Shown piece after piece: positions 35,801 through 45,057 of a DNA stretch of 64,000 nt. The position numbers were made by a program, and so were the translations under genes. Source of the DNA: Sneathiellales bacterium (GTDB lineage Bacteria; Pseudomonadota; Alphaproteobacteria; JANQFL01). Positions within the stretch are counted from its first letter, which is position 1. Every line of letters begins with the position of its first letter. The stretch spans positions 264,887 to 328,886 of the forward strand of contig JANQFL010000011.1 in NCBI GenBank assembly GCA_028277845.1. The letters run 5' to 3'. The notes under the pieces are model-generated. The model was not told the DNA's origin. It worked only from the letters and a program-made list of their open reading frames with translations, and did no database searches.

Positions 35801-37180
35801 GTGACCCACCACGACGATCGACCCGGCACCGACGGCCACGCCCGCGCCGCCTTCATCCAGGAGGAACTGACGGCGCTGTCGCTCGCCGCCAAGGTGCGGC
35901 TGATCGGCCTGCCGGTCATCGCCGTATGGGTGACCATCGAGAATCTGTTCCCCAACGCCTTCTTCTATTATGGGCTGTTGGTGGCCTTGGCGTTGACCGG
36001 TTGGATTCCGTTGGCGATTCGGCGCCGCGCACCCAGGGCCATGTGGACGCGCTACGCCTTCCCGTTGCTCGATCTGGCCCTGATCGTTTTCGCCGTCGTC
36101 TACCCCAATCCCCTCGACGACAATACCTGGCCGACCGCCATGCGGCTGCGGTTCGACAACGAAAACTATCTCTACCTGGTTATCGCCATGACGGCGTTCA
36201 GCTATTCGTCGCGCGCCGTCATCGTGTCGGGTATCGGCGCGGTGGGGTTTTGGACCATCGGCACTCTGTGGATCGTCTCGTTGCCGGACCACAGCCTGTT
36301 TGTCACTGACGCCGCCTGGGAAACCCTGCCCGTGGACCGGCAGTTGGCCGCCTTCAACGACCCGTATCGCGTCGACCTGATGGCGCTGGTGCGCCAGGGC
36401 GTGATCATGCTGTTGATCACGGCGGTGCTGGCGACCCTGGTGTGGCGGGCCCGGCTGCTGGTCAGCCGCGAGGCCGAAATGGAGCGGCAACGGTCGAACC
36501 TGTCGCGCTACTTTTCCGCCAACATGGTCGAACAGTTGGCACGCTCCGAAACCGACCTGTCCGCCGTCCGCGGCCAGGACGTGGCCGTCCTGTTCGTCGA
36601 TATCGTCGGCTTCAGTCGAATGAGCGAACAGGCGGCGCCGGAACGCATCATCGATACCTTGCGCCAGTTCCACGGCCGCATGGAACGCTGCGTTTTCGCA
36701 CACGGCGGCACGCTCGACAAATATCTCGGCGACGGCCTGATGGCGACCTTCGGCACGCCGGCCCCCGGCCCGCGAGACGCCACCAACGCGCTGGCCTGCG
36801 GACGGGCCATGCTGGCGGCCTGCGACGATCTCAACGCGGACCGGCAAGACGGTGGGCATGCGCCCCTGGGAATCGGTGTCGGCGTGCATTTCGGGCCGGT
36901 CGTCATGGGCGACATCGGCGGCCGCCAGCGGCTCGAGTTCGCGGTGATCGGCGACACGGTCAACGTCGCCAGCCGGCTGGAAGCGTTGACCCGGTCGCTG
37001 GATACCCGGCTGGCCGTGAGCGGCGACATGATCCAACGTGTGCAGGCGGAAAGCGGCCCCGACGCCGTCGCCGGCCTGTCGACCGCCGGCAGACACCGCC
37101 TGCCGGGCCGTCAATCCGCCGTCGAGGTCTGGATCCAGCCGGCCCACGATTGCCCCCCGGCGCCGCTACCCCTCAGCTAG
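35801..37180 (+). CDS. Membrane adenylate/guanylate cyclase
   Basis: 459 residues. About six membrane segments (about 30-215, MTRYAFPLL...) precede a class III nucleotide cyclase domain (about 255-440). The domain starts VAVLFVDIVGFSRMSEQ with the first metal aspartate, has DKYLGDGLMATFG with the second, and carries FAVIGDTVNVASRLEA with the Asn/Arg pair. Key residues look intact, so it should make cAMP or cGMP; which one is undetermined. GTG start at 35801. It follows the FMN protein by 36 bases and may be co-transcribed. Confidence 0.9.
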   Translation: MTHHDDRPGTDGHARAAFIQEELTALSLAAKVRLIGLPVIAVWVTIENLFPNAFFYYGLLVALALTGWIPLAIRRRAPRAMWTRYAFPLLDLALIVFAVVYPNPLDDNTWPTAMRLRFDNENYLYLVIAMTAFSYSSRAVIVSGIGAVGFWTIGTLWIVSLPDHSLFVTDAAWETLPVDRQLAAFNDPYRVDLMALVRQGVIMLLITAVLATLVWRARLLVSREAEMERQRSNLSRYFSANMVEQLARSETDLSAVRGQDVAVLFVDIVGFSRMSEQAAPERIIDTLRQFHGRMERCVFAHGGTLDKYLGDGLMATFGTPAPGPRDATNALACGRAMLAACDDLNADRQDGGHAPLGIGVGVHFGPVVMGDIGGRQRLEFAVIGDTVNVASRLEALTRSLDTRLAVSGDMIQRVQAESGPDAVAGLSTAGRHRLPGRQSAVEVWIQPAHDCPPAPLPLS

Positions 37181-37200
37181 AGAATACGCCGGCAGTACAC

Positions 37201-37848
37201 TCAGGTCTCCGGCTTCCATCCGCTCGCCTGGGCCTCATCGGGCGAATCCGGCACGGCGGCGACGGCCGGCAACGCTTCGCAATGCCGACGATGCGCGGCC
37301 AGTCCGGGATAGGTATCGTGGCCGGCGAGATGGGGCACGACGCGGGACAGGTACTGGAACGCCACGACGACGGCCAGATCGGCACGGGAAAACTCCTGTC
37401 CGTGGAACCATGGCGATGGCGCCCGGGCCTCGAGCCAGGACAACACCGACGTCACCTGGGTCTCCAGCCGCGCCTGCCAGTCCACGTCGCGGGTCCGCGC
37501 CGTCCGCCGATTGACTTCGATCCCGCGCTCATACGTTTTCTCGGCCAGGCCGATGCCCATCACTTCGGTACGCAATACCCGCCGCCGCTCGGGCTCCCCT
37601 GCCGGCGCGAGACGCCTGTCGGCCGGCGCAATACCATCGAGATAATCGATGATCGCCCGGCTGTCGAACAGGGTGTCGCCATCATCGAGGATCAATGACG
37701 GTACCTTGCCCAATGGATTGACCCGGCGCATGGCATCGAAGTCCTTGAACACCGACAAGACTTTGCGCTCAAACGGCAAGCCGTAATGATGCAGCGCGAT
37801 GGCGACCCGGCGCACGAACGGGGAATCGAATTGGCCGACGAGAATCAT
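37201..37848 (-). CDS. Glutathione S-transferase family protein
   Basis: 215 residues. The thioredoxin-like N-domain starts MILVGQFDSPFVRRVAIALHHYGLPFERK, with GKVPSLILDDGDTLFDSRAIIDYLD as the glutathione-binding cis-Pro/Asp-Ser motif. A helical C-domain follows. ATG at 37848 is chosen because the family pattern begins there; the frame is open for 34 further codons. It is convergent with the cyclase gene. The substrate is unknown; gshA at the start of the window supplies the co-substrate pathway. Confidence 0.88.
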   Translation of the reverse strand: MILVGQFDSPFVRRVAIALHHYGLPFERKVLSVFKDFDAMRRVNPLGKVPSLILDDGDTLFDSRAIIDYLDGIAPADRRLAPAGEPERRRVLRTEVMGIGLAEKTYERGIEVNRRTARTRDVDWQARLETQVTSVLSWLEARAPSPWFHGQEFSRADLAVVVAFQYLSRVVPHLAGHDTYPGLAAHRRHCEALPAVAAVPDSPDEAQASGWKPET

Positions 37849-38017
37849 GGCAAACGGTTCCTCAACACGGGCCAGCCTGACGCATTCCGGCAGACCGGGA
37901 TACTGGCACACACTCCCGCGCAACCCTATAGGGCAGTGGGATCGGGTCAAGCCTGTCTAGAAAGGAAATATCTCGTCGGTTCAGTTGCCGGATCCGGCGC
38001 GCCGGCTGTCATGGCCA

Positions 38018-40513
38018 TCAGTCGGGCGCGTCATCGTCGGTCAGCACTTTTCGCACCTGTTCCAGGAGTTCCCGCATACGGAAAGGCTTTCGCAGCAGCG
38101 GTGGGGTGTCGCCGGTTTCAAGCATTTCGAAGATCGCGTCATCGCCGACATTACCGGTCGTCAGCAGAATGGCCATGGCGGCGTTCAACTGCCGGGCCTT
38201 GCGCACCAAATCGCATCCATTCAGCGTGCCCGGCATGACGACATCGGTGACCAACAGATCGAACTGTCTGGATTGCAGACACTCCAGAGCGTCGTCCCCG
38301 TTCTCGGCGGCAGTTACTCCGAAACCGGCGGACTCCAGGACGTTGACCACGAGCTTGCGCAAGCTCGGGCTGTCGTCCACGACCAGCACCCTTCGCTGGG
38401 CCGATCCGGAGATGGGAACCGCTTCACTGAGTTTCAACGTCGCAGCATCCATGGCGGATATGTTACCGGTTTCCGGCGTAAACGCGGGCCTACAGAACGA
38501 GACGGGAAACAGAATACGGACCGTGGTGCCTTGGTTCGGTTCACTGAACAGTTCCACCCGGCCACCCGAGCGGACGGCGAACTGCTGCACCATACTCAAG
38601 CCCAATCCACTGCCTTTCTCGGCATCTTTTGTCGTGAAAAAGGGCTCCAACGCGCTGTCTAACACTTCGGTCGTCATCCCGCAACCGGTGTCCCGGACGG
38701 TCAGGCAGGCGACCGGCTTGCGGGACGCCGGCTGGTCGGGAATGACGCTCAAGCTTGCCGGTGATCCGTATTCCAGACCGATCATCAGCCGACCACCGTC
38801 CGGCATGGCGTCCCGCGCGTTGACGACGAGGTTCATAATCGCGTTTTCCAACTGATTGCGGTCGACCCGAACCACGCAGGACGGCATTTCGATTTCAAAC
38901 TCGGCCCGGACGGCGTCACCCACCGTGGACCGGATCAATCGCCCCATGTTTTCGAGCAATTCGACCAGGTTCACCGGTTCGGGCTCGGCGCGCCGTTTCC
39001 GCGTGAATGCCAGCACGCTGCCGGTCAAGGCCGCGCCGCGCGTCGCCGCGGCAATGCATTGATCGACCAAATCGCGGTTGCGTTCGTCATCACCGACGTT
39101 CATGCGCAATAGATCGAGGTTTCCCTGTATCACCGAAAGAATGTTGTTGAAGTCGTGCACGACGCCGCCGGCAAAACGCCCGACAGTTTCCAGTTTCTGC
39201 GCATGTTGCAACGCCGCTTCGGTCGTTTTCAGCTGCGTGACGTCAAACTGGATCAGCAACGTGCCGCCGTCGCTGGTCGTGTTTTCGCGCACATGGACCC
39301 AGCGGCCGTCACACAAACGGTGTTCGCGCTGACTCGGCCGGTTGCGATGATCGCGGATACGTTGCGTGACGAACGCATCGAGCTCCTGTTTGTCCACGGA
39401 ATACAACCCCCGCGCGGCGCACCCACGGACGAGGTCTTCGAAACGGGCACCCGGGATCAACAAAGTGGGTTCGCTGACCGGAAACATCTCCGAATACGCC
39501 CGATTGAAGGCGACCAGGCGATCGTCCGTATCGAACAGGGCGACGGCTTCGCCAAGATTATCGAACGTCTCGAGCATGCGGCGGTTGCTGGCTTCCATCT
39601 TCCGCATCGCCAGACGCTCTTCCGTCACGTCGGTGCACGTCCCGCGATACCCCAGGAACGTCCCGTCGTCGGCGAACTGGGGATAACCGTTCGCCCGGGC
39701 GATGCGCGTGATTCCGTCGCCCGAATGCCACTCGAATTCGTAATCCTCGAAAGGCCGCCGGGCGCGCAAGTCCGTCCAGAAGCCGTTCCAGCGCGGCCCG
39801 TCGGCCAACTCGCGGTCGGTCAGAAACGCATCAACGACCTGTTTGGGATCGCTGCCGATGGGATCGAACGGCAACATCCTGACCGCCTGATCCACTCCGC
39901 GCGATAAGAACGTGATTTGCAGATCGGCGCCGGTCTCCCAGAGAAATCCGTGCGTAACATCGTAGAAACCGCTGAGGCGCTCCTCGTTTTCGGCCAGAGC
40001 GCTGCGCATGCGGGTGGTTTCCGAGACATCCTGCACGACACTGACAAAGTGATCGACCGAACCGTCGGCTGCGCGCACCGGGGTCGACGAGACAACGGCG
40101 TTGAATGCGTTGCCGTCACGCCGCAGATACTTTTTCCGCAGGACGTACCCGTTACGCCGGCCTTCGAGAACGCCGTCAAAAAGCTCGAGACTGCGATCGA
40201 GTTCGTCCGCGTGGGTAATTTCGTCCCAACGCATTTCGAGCAGTTCGTCTTGGCCGTAACCGGTCAGTCGGCAAAGCGTCTTATTGACCCGCAAAAACCT
40301 CCGGTCGGGCGCCGTCAAGGCCACACCGACCAGCGGAGACTCGAAGAGTTCCTCGAAATCATCGCTGACGGGCAATGAGCGGGGTTTTTCAGCGCGTGAT
40401 TCGACGCGGGAATGACCACTCACAGGGATATCGGTCGTCGACATAGCGCTCGCCGCTCCAAAGCGCCAAGAGTTCATTTCGGCAACAGTAACAGATACAA
40501 AGGCATTGGACAT
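38018..40513 (-). CDS. Hybrid sensor histidine kinase, three PAS domains plus receiver
   Basis: 831 residues, no membrane helix, so a cytoplasmic sensor. PAS1 (about 52-165), PAS2 (about 175-300) and PAS3 (about 310-430) precede HisKA with His453 in GGVVHDFNNILSV, HATPase (NLVVNARDAMPDGG, DTGCGM, GSGLGLSMVQQ), and a C-terminal receiver (about 708-830) with RRVLVVDDSPSLRKL and LLVTDVVMPG. Phosphate may pass from His to the receiver and on to a free Hpt protein, none of which is here. ATG at 40513. It is divergent from pmbA. Confidence 0.92.
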   Translation of the reverse strand: MSNAFVSVTVAEMNSWRFGAASAMSTTDIPVSGHSRVESRAEKPRSLPVSDDFEELFESPLVGVALTAPDRRFLRVNKTLCRLTGYGQDELLEMRWDEITHADELDRSLELFDGVLEGRRNGYVLRKKYLRRDGNAFNAVVSSTPVRAADGSVDHFVSVVQDVSETTRMRSALAENEERLSGFYDVTHGFLWETGADLQITFLSRGVDQAVRMLPFDPIGSDPKQVVDAFLTDRELADGPRWNGFWTDLRARRPFEDYEFEWHSGDGITRIARANGYPQFADDGTFLGYRGTCTDVTEERLAMRKMEASNRRMLETFDNLGEAVALFDTDDRLVAFNRAYSEMFPVSEPTLLIPGARFEDLVRGCAARGLYSVDKQELDAFVTQRIRDHRNRPSQREHRLCDGRWVHVRENTTSDGGTLLIQFDVTQLKTTEAALQHAQKLETVGRFAGGVVHDFNNILSVIQGNLDLLRMNVGDDERNRDLVDQCIAAATRGAALTGSVLAFTRKRRAEPEPVNLVELLENMGRLIRSTVGDAVRAEFEIEMPSCVVRVDRNQLENAIMNLVVNARDAMPDGGRLMIGLEYGSPASLSVIPDQPASRKPVACLTVRDTGCGMTTEVLDSALEPFFTTKDAEKGSGLGLSMVQQFAVRSGGRVELFSEPNQGTTVRILFPVSFCRPAFTPETGNISAMDAATLKLSEAVPISGSAQRRVLVVDDSPSLRKLVVNVLESAGFGVTAAENGDDALECLQSRQFDLLVTDVVMPGTLNGCDLVRKARQLNAAMAILLTTGNVGDDAIFEMLETGDTPPLLRKPFRMRELLEQVRKVLTDDDAPD

Positions 40514-40642
40514 TTCAGCTCACGGTTTCGTGAACCCGTTGTTTCGTATTCGAACTTTGTGCCGCAGCCTTTTCACCTTGGGTCTCGTTTCGACCCGGAA
40601 TTCACCGTATAGTCGCCGCACCCGAGACCGTTGGAGTACATC

Positions 40643-42001
40643 ATGCCCGACTTAAAAGCCGCGCAGGACGCCGCGCTGACCCTGCTGGACAGCCTGATCG
40701 ACAGGGCCACGGCGCAAGGCGCGGAAGCGGCGGACGCCGTTTTGTTCGAAAGCACCTCCGTCGAGGCGTCGTGCCGTCTAGGCAAGCCAGAAGACCTGCA
40801 GCGCTCCGAATCCCGGGATGTCGGCCTGCGCGTGCTGATGGGCAAGTGCCAGTCGTTCGTGTCGTCGGGCGACACCACGCCGCAGGCCCTGGACGACCTG
40901 GTGGAACGCGCCGTCGCCATGGCGCGCGTTGCGCCCGAGGATCCCTATTGCGGCCTCGCCGATGCGGATTTGCTGGCGGCGGACATTCCCGAACTCGACC
41001 TCGCGGACACGACGCCGGAACCCGACGCGCAGACCTTGATCGACCGCGCTTTGGCGACGGAAGCCGCCGCCAGGGCGGTGGACGGCGTCACCAACAGCGA
41101 GGGGGCGGAGGCCGGCTGGGGCAGCGGCGTGGTGGCCTTGCGCACCAGCACCGGGTTCCGCAGGGCCTATGCGACGACCAATATCGGGCTCGGTGTCTCC
41201 GTGGTCGCCGGCGAAGGCACCGGCATGGAACGGGACTACGAATTCACCTCGGCCCGGCACATGGCCGACCTGGACGACCCGGACGCCGTCGGCCGGGCCG
41301 CCGGCGAACGGGCGGTCAAGCGGCTCAATCCGCGCAAGGTGGACTCGGGGCAGGTCCCGGTGGTGTTCGATCCCCGCGTCTCGAACAGCCTGCTGGGTCA
41401 TTTCGCCGGCGCCATCAACGGCGCGGCGGTGGCCCGGGGCACCAGTTTTCTCAAAGACAAGCTGGGCGAGAAGGTTTTTTCGGATACGGTCTCGATCGTT
41501 GACGATCCGCACCGCAAGCGCGGCCTGCGATCCAAACCGTTTGACGGCGAAGGCGTCGCCAACCGGCGCTGCGAGCTGGCCAGCAACGGCACGTTGAACC
41601 AGTGGCTGCTGGATTGCGCGGCCGCCCGGCAGTTGGGACTGACCACCACGGGCCACGCCAGCCGCGGCACCGCGTCGCCGCCCTCGCCGTCCACATCGAA
41701 CCTGTATATGGAACCGGGCGCGGTCAGTCGTGACGACCTGATCGGCGCCATCGACAACGGGTTCTACATCACCGAGCTGATCGGCTTCGGCGTCAACGGC
41801 GTGACCGGCGACTACAGTCGCGGCGCGGCCGGCTATTGGATCGAAAACGGCGCTCTCGCCTTCCCTGTCAGCGAACTGACCATCGCCGGCAATCTCAAGG
41901 ACATGTTCCAGGCGATCACGCCGGCCGACGACCTGGCCTTCAAATACAGCACCAATGCGCCGACCCTGCGGGTCGACGGTATGACCGTCGCCGGCGCGTG
42001 A
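40643..42001 (+). CDS. pmbA: TldD/PmbA family protein (PmbA)
   Basis: 452 residues. PmbA with TldD forms a metallopeptidase that matures modified peptides and antitoxins (known for E. coli). Landmarks: EASCRLGKPEDLQRSESRDVGLRVLMGKCQSFVSS early, SNSLLGHFAGAINGAAVARGTSFLKDKLG in the middle, and SNLYMEPG and FGVNGVTGDYSRGAAGYWIENG near the end. The HExxxH motif belongs to the partner TldD, as expected, and is absent here. ATG at 40643 with TTGGAG upstream. It is followed by a cysQ-like gene, a pairing common in alphaproteobacteria. Confidence 0.93.
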   Translation: MPDLKAAQDAALTLLDSLIDRATAQGAEAADAVLFESTSVEASCRLGKPEDLQRSESRDVGLRVLMGKCQSFVSSGDTTPQALDDLVERAVAMARVAPEDPYCGLADADLLAADIPELDLADTTPEPDAQTLIDRALATEAAARAVDGVTNSEGAEAGWGSGVVALRTSTGFRRAYATTNIGLGVSVVAGEGTGMERDYEFTSARHMADLDDPDAVGRAAGERAVKRLNPRKVDSGQVPVVFDPRVSNSLLGHFAGAINGAAVARGTSFLKDKLGEKVFSDTVSIVDDPHRKRGLRSKPFDGEGVANRRCELASNGTLNQWLLDCAAARQLGLTTTGHASRGTASPPSPSTSNLYMEPGAVSRDDLIGAIDNGFYITELIGFGVNGVTGDYSRGAAGYWIENGALAFPVSELTIAGNLKDMFQAITPADDLAFKYSTNAPTLRVDGMTVAGA

Positions 42002-42020
42002 CACATTTTCCGAGAGCCGT

Positions 42021-42821
42021 ATGAGACTGGAAACGGACAGCGACGCCCGCCGGCACGACCGGGCCCTGTTGGAGACCGCCACGCGCGAAGGCGGCGCCTT
42101 GGCCAAGCGGTTTTTCGAGCGCGGCTTCAAGTCGTGGGAGAAAAAACCCGGCGACCCGGTCAGCGAAGCCGACCTGGCGGTGGACGCCCTGCTGCGCGAA
42201 AGCCTGGGCGAGGAGCGGCCGCAATACGGCTGGCTGTCGGAGGAAACCGAGGACAACCCGGATCGCTTGACCCGGACCAAGGTCTGGGTGGTCGACCCGA
42301 TCGACGGCACCCGGGCATTCGTCAAGGGTAAGCCGCAATTCACCGTGTGTGCGGCCCTGGTGGACAGTGGCGCGGCCGTGCTCGGCGCCGTCTTCAATCC
42401 CATGACGGACGAGTTCTTTTTTGCCGAAGCCGGCGCCGGCGCGCAGTTGAACGGCGAACCCATCGGCGTCAGCGGCGCGGACTCCTTGGACGGGATCCGT
42501 TTGTTGGCCAGCCGCCGCACGTTCGAACACCACAATTGGACGGACTTGGTGCCGCATGCCCATTACGAGACGGTCAACTCCATCGCCTATCGCATGGCGC
42601 TGATCGCCAACGGCACACACGACGCTACCGTTTCCCTCGCCGGCAAGAGCGACTGGGACATTGCCGCGGCCGATCTCATCGTGCGGGAGGCCGGCGGTTT
42701 GTGTACCGACGCCGACGGCAAGGCCTTCACCTACAACGACAACAGCGCGCGCCACCCCAGCGTGCTGGCGTCGACACCGGACCTGCACGGACCGTTGTTG
42801 GATATCCTCGCAACCCGTTAG
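42021..42821 (+). CDS. Inositol monophosphatase-family protein, CysQ-like
   Basis: 266 residues. Mg2+-dependent phosphatase of the IMPase/FBPase superfamily, most like 3'(2'),5'-bisphosphate nucleotidase. Motifs: GWLSEETEDN, then VVDPIDGTRAFVKG (the DPIDGT motif), and SDWDIAAADLIVREAGG. The conserved neighbourhood pmbA-cysQ-lipid A genes supports the CysQ reading over inositol or histidinol phosphatase, but the sequence alone does not settle it. ATG at 42021, 19 bases after pmbA. Confidence 0.88.
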   Translation: MRLETDSDARRHDRALLETATREGGALAKRFFERGFKSWEKKPGDPVSEADLAVDALLRESLGEERPQYGWLSEETEDNPDRLTRTKVWVVDPIDGTRAFVKGKPQFTVCAALVDSGAAVLGAVFNPMTDEFFFAEAGAGAQLNGEPIGVSGADSLDGIRLLASRRTFEHHNWTDLVPHAHYETVNSIAYRMALIANGTHDATVSLAGKSDWDIAAADLIVREAGGLCTDADGKAFTYNDNSARHPSVLASTPDLHGPLLDILATR

Positions 42822-42831
42822 GAAAGCGGCG

Positions 42832-44883
42832 TCAGGCCGCCCGCACCCACACCGCCGTATCGTGGAAGGCGGCGCCGCCGGCCGGGTACGCCGCGTCGGC
42901 CCCGGTCAACACGTTGATGCCGATGCCTTCCTCGAAGGCGCCGTTGGGCCAAACGCTTTCGACGATGACCACGCCGGGTTGCAGCCCGTCGAACAGTTCC
43001 GCGTGCACCACCAGGCTGCCCCGGTCGTTGCCGATCCGGGTCCGCATACCGTCTTCCAGGTTGAGCCGCCCGGCATCGTCGGGATGGATCATCACCGTCG
43101 GGCGCTTCTCCCGTTTGATCGAAGTGGGCGTTTCCGTGAAGCTGGTGTTGAGGTAGTTGCGGGCCGGGGCCGTCACCAAACGGAACGGTTTGTCGTCGCC
43201 GGACTCGTCGATCACCGCCCAATGGTCGGGCAATGACGGCATCTCGTTGCCGCCGGGTCCGATGGCCGCCCAGTCGGGCGAGAACCGGAATTTGCCGTCC
43301 GGTTGGGAAAACTTGTCGAGGAAATGCGCCCGTTCGAATTCCGGTTGGCATTCGTGCCAGCGATTGGCCCGCAAAGTTTCGATCCCCGGCCAGTCCGACG
43401 CCTTCAGAGTGGCGTCGATCAGTTCCAGGGGCGTCATCTCGAAACCCGGATGCTCGGCGCCGAGGCGCTTCGCCAGGCCGCAGATGACGTCGTGATTGGA
43501 TCGGCACTCCGCCAAGGGTTCGATCACCTTTTCGCCCAGGATGATGTGATTGTGGCCACCGCCCTGATAGACGTCGTCGTGTTCGACGAAGGTCGTCGCC
43601 GGCAGGACGATGTCGGACAGTTTGGCGGTATCCGTCATGAACTGTTCGTGGGTGCAGACGAACAGGTCGTCGCGGCGGAAACCCTGTTGCACCAACGCCG
43701 ATTCCGGCGCCACGACGGCCGGATTGGTGTTCTGGATCAGCATAGCCGTGACCGGCGGACCATCGCCCAAATCCCGCGTATCGCCGGTCAGCACCGGTCC
43801 GATACGGGATTGGTCCAGTTGCCGGACCGACGGGTCGGCCACGTCCAACCCCTCGATCAGTGTCTTGTCCCAATGATAAATGGCGCCGTTGTTGTGGAAG
43901 GCTCCGCCACCCTTGTGCTGCCAGGCGCCCGACACCGCCGCCAGTGACAACGCGGCATGCATATTGACCGCACCGTTGCGGTTGCGGGAGAAACCGTACC
44001 CCAACCGCAGGAAACTCCGCTTGGTCGTCCCATACAGGCGGGCGAAGGAAACAATTTCCTCGACGGACAGTCCGGTGATTCCGGCGGCCCATTCGGGTGT
44101 CCGGCTTTCCAGATGACGCTCAAGGTCGCCGGGCACGTCGGTGTAGCGGGCCATATAGTCGCGATCGGCCATGCCTTCCTTGAACAGGACATGCATCACG
44201 GCACAGGCCAGGGCGCCGTCAGTGCCGGGGCGCACCGCCAGATGCACGTCGGCCTGTTGCGCCGTGCCGGTGCGGTAGGGATCGATGACGACGATCTTGG
44301 CGCCGCGTTCCTTGCGGGCCCGGATGGCGTGGGTCATCACGTTGACCTGGGTGTTGACCGGATTGGTACCCCAGATGACGACCAGGTCGGCGTCGGCCAT
44401 TTCACGCGGGTCGGTGCCGCGCAGCGTGCCGGTGCCGGCGATGTACCCGTTGAACGACAGCGCCACGCAAATGGTGGCGTACATCACGGAATAGCCCATG
44501 GCGTGGCGCAGCCGGTTGATGCCGTCGCGCTGCACCAGCCCCATGGTCCCGGCGTAATAGTAGGGCCAGACCGCTTCCGCCCCGTGGGTTTGCGTCGCCT
44601 TGACGAACCGGTCCGCGACTTCGTCCAGGGCGTCGTCCCACGTGATTGGGGCGAATTCGCCGCTGCCCTTGGCGCCGGTGCGGCGCAGCGGCACCGTCAG
44701 GCGGTCGGGATGGTGCGTGCGTTCGGCATAGCGGGCCACCTTGGCGCAGATCACGCCGGCGGTGTAGGTGTTGTCCTCGGCGCCCCGGACCCGGCCGATG
44801 GTGTGGGAATCCAGCCGCTCCACTTCCAAAGCACAGGTGGACGGACAGTCGTGGGGACAGGCTGAGGGCAGGATTTCGGTCAT
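42832..44883 (-). CDS. Molybdopterin-containing oxidoreductase (DMSO reductase family)
   Basis: 683 residues. An N-terminal [4Fe-4S] motif is seen (SACPHDCPSTCALEV then VICAKV), followed by molybdopterin domains (WGTNPVNTQVNVMTHAIRARKERGAKIVVIDPYRTGTA). The Cys in ATICVALSFNG could be the Mo ligand. The C-terminal dinucleotide-binding part ends NGAFEEGIGINVLTG. There is no Tat signal, so it is cytoplasmic, unlike many family members. It sits in reverse between cysQ and the lipid A block, which it splits. Substrate and electron partner are unknown. ATG at 44883. Confidence 0.9.
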   Translation of the reverse strand: MTEILPSACPHDCPSTCALEVERLDSHTIGRVRGAEDNTYTAGVICAKVARYAERTHHPDRLTVPLRRTGAKGSGEFAPITWDDALDEVADRFVKATQTHGAEAVWPYYYAGTMGLVQRDGINRLRHAMGYSVMYATICVALSFNGYIAGTGTLRGTDPREMADADLVVIWGTNPVNTQVNVMTHAIRARKERGAKIVVIDPYRTGTAQQADVHLAVRPGTDGALACAVMHVLFKEGMADRDYMARYTDVPGDLERHLESRTPEWAAGITGLSVEEIVSFARLYGTTKRSFLRLGYGFSRNRNGAVNMHAALSLAAVSGAWQHKGGGAFHNNGAIYHWDKTLIEGLDVADPSVRQLDQSRIGPVLTGDTRDLGDGPPVTAMLIQNTNPAVVAPESALVQQGFRRDDLFVCTHEQFMTDTAKLSDIVLPATTFVEHDDVYQGGGHNHIILGEKVIEPLAECRSNHDVICGLAKRLGAEHPGFEMTPLELIDATLKASDWPGIETLRANRWHECQPEFERAHFLDKFSQPDGKFRFSPDWAAIGPGGNEMPSLPDHWAVIDESGDDKPFRLVTAPARNYLNTSFTETPTSIKREKRPTVMIHPDDAGRLNLEDGMRTRIGNDRGSLVVHAELFDGLQPGVVIVESVWPNGAFEEGIGINVLTGADAAYPAGGAAFHDTAVWVRAA

Positions 44884-45057
44884 GAGCGGCTGATCGCAAT
44901 CGGTTGTTGTGATGTCTGAACGCAGTGGAATGTAGCGCTCTTGCCGTCCGGCGGCAATTTGCGCAATACGGGCCGCGATTCGAGGGCGGTTTACCCGTCC
45001 AACCGGCGTCAGTATGGTGGCGCCCCATTACTCCGATCAGCGCCCGAGGGAACTCCC
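44884..45057. promoter_or_regulatory. Divergent region: oxidoreductase / acyltransferase
   Basis: 174 bases between the leftward oxidoreductase start and the acyltransferase. It likely holds both promoters. The acyltransferase frame is open through here from a TTG at 44941, but no family-like sequence occurs before about 45058. Confidence 0.4.

Noticed and set aside
40778-42535. Long antisense frame across pmbA and the cysQ-like gene
   Set aside because: Both plus-strand genes are clearly real and the antisense frame spans two genes, so it is a GC-bias artefact.
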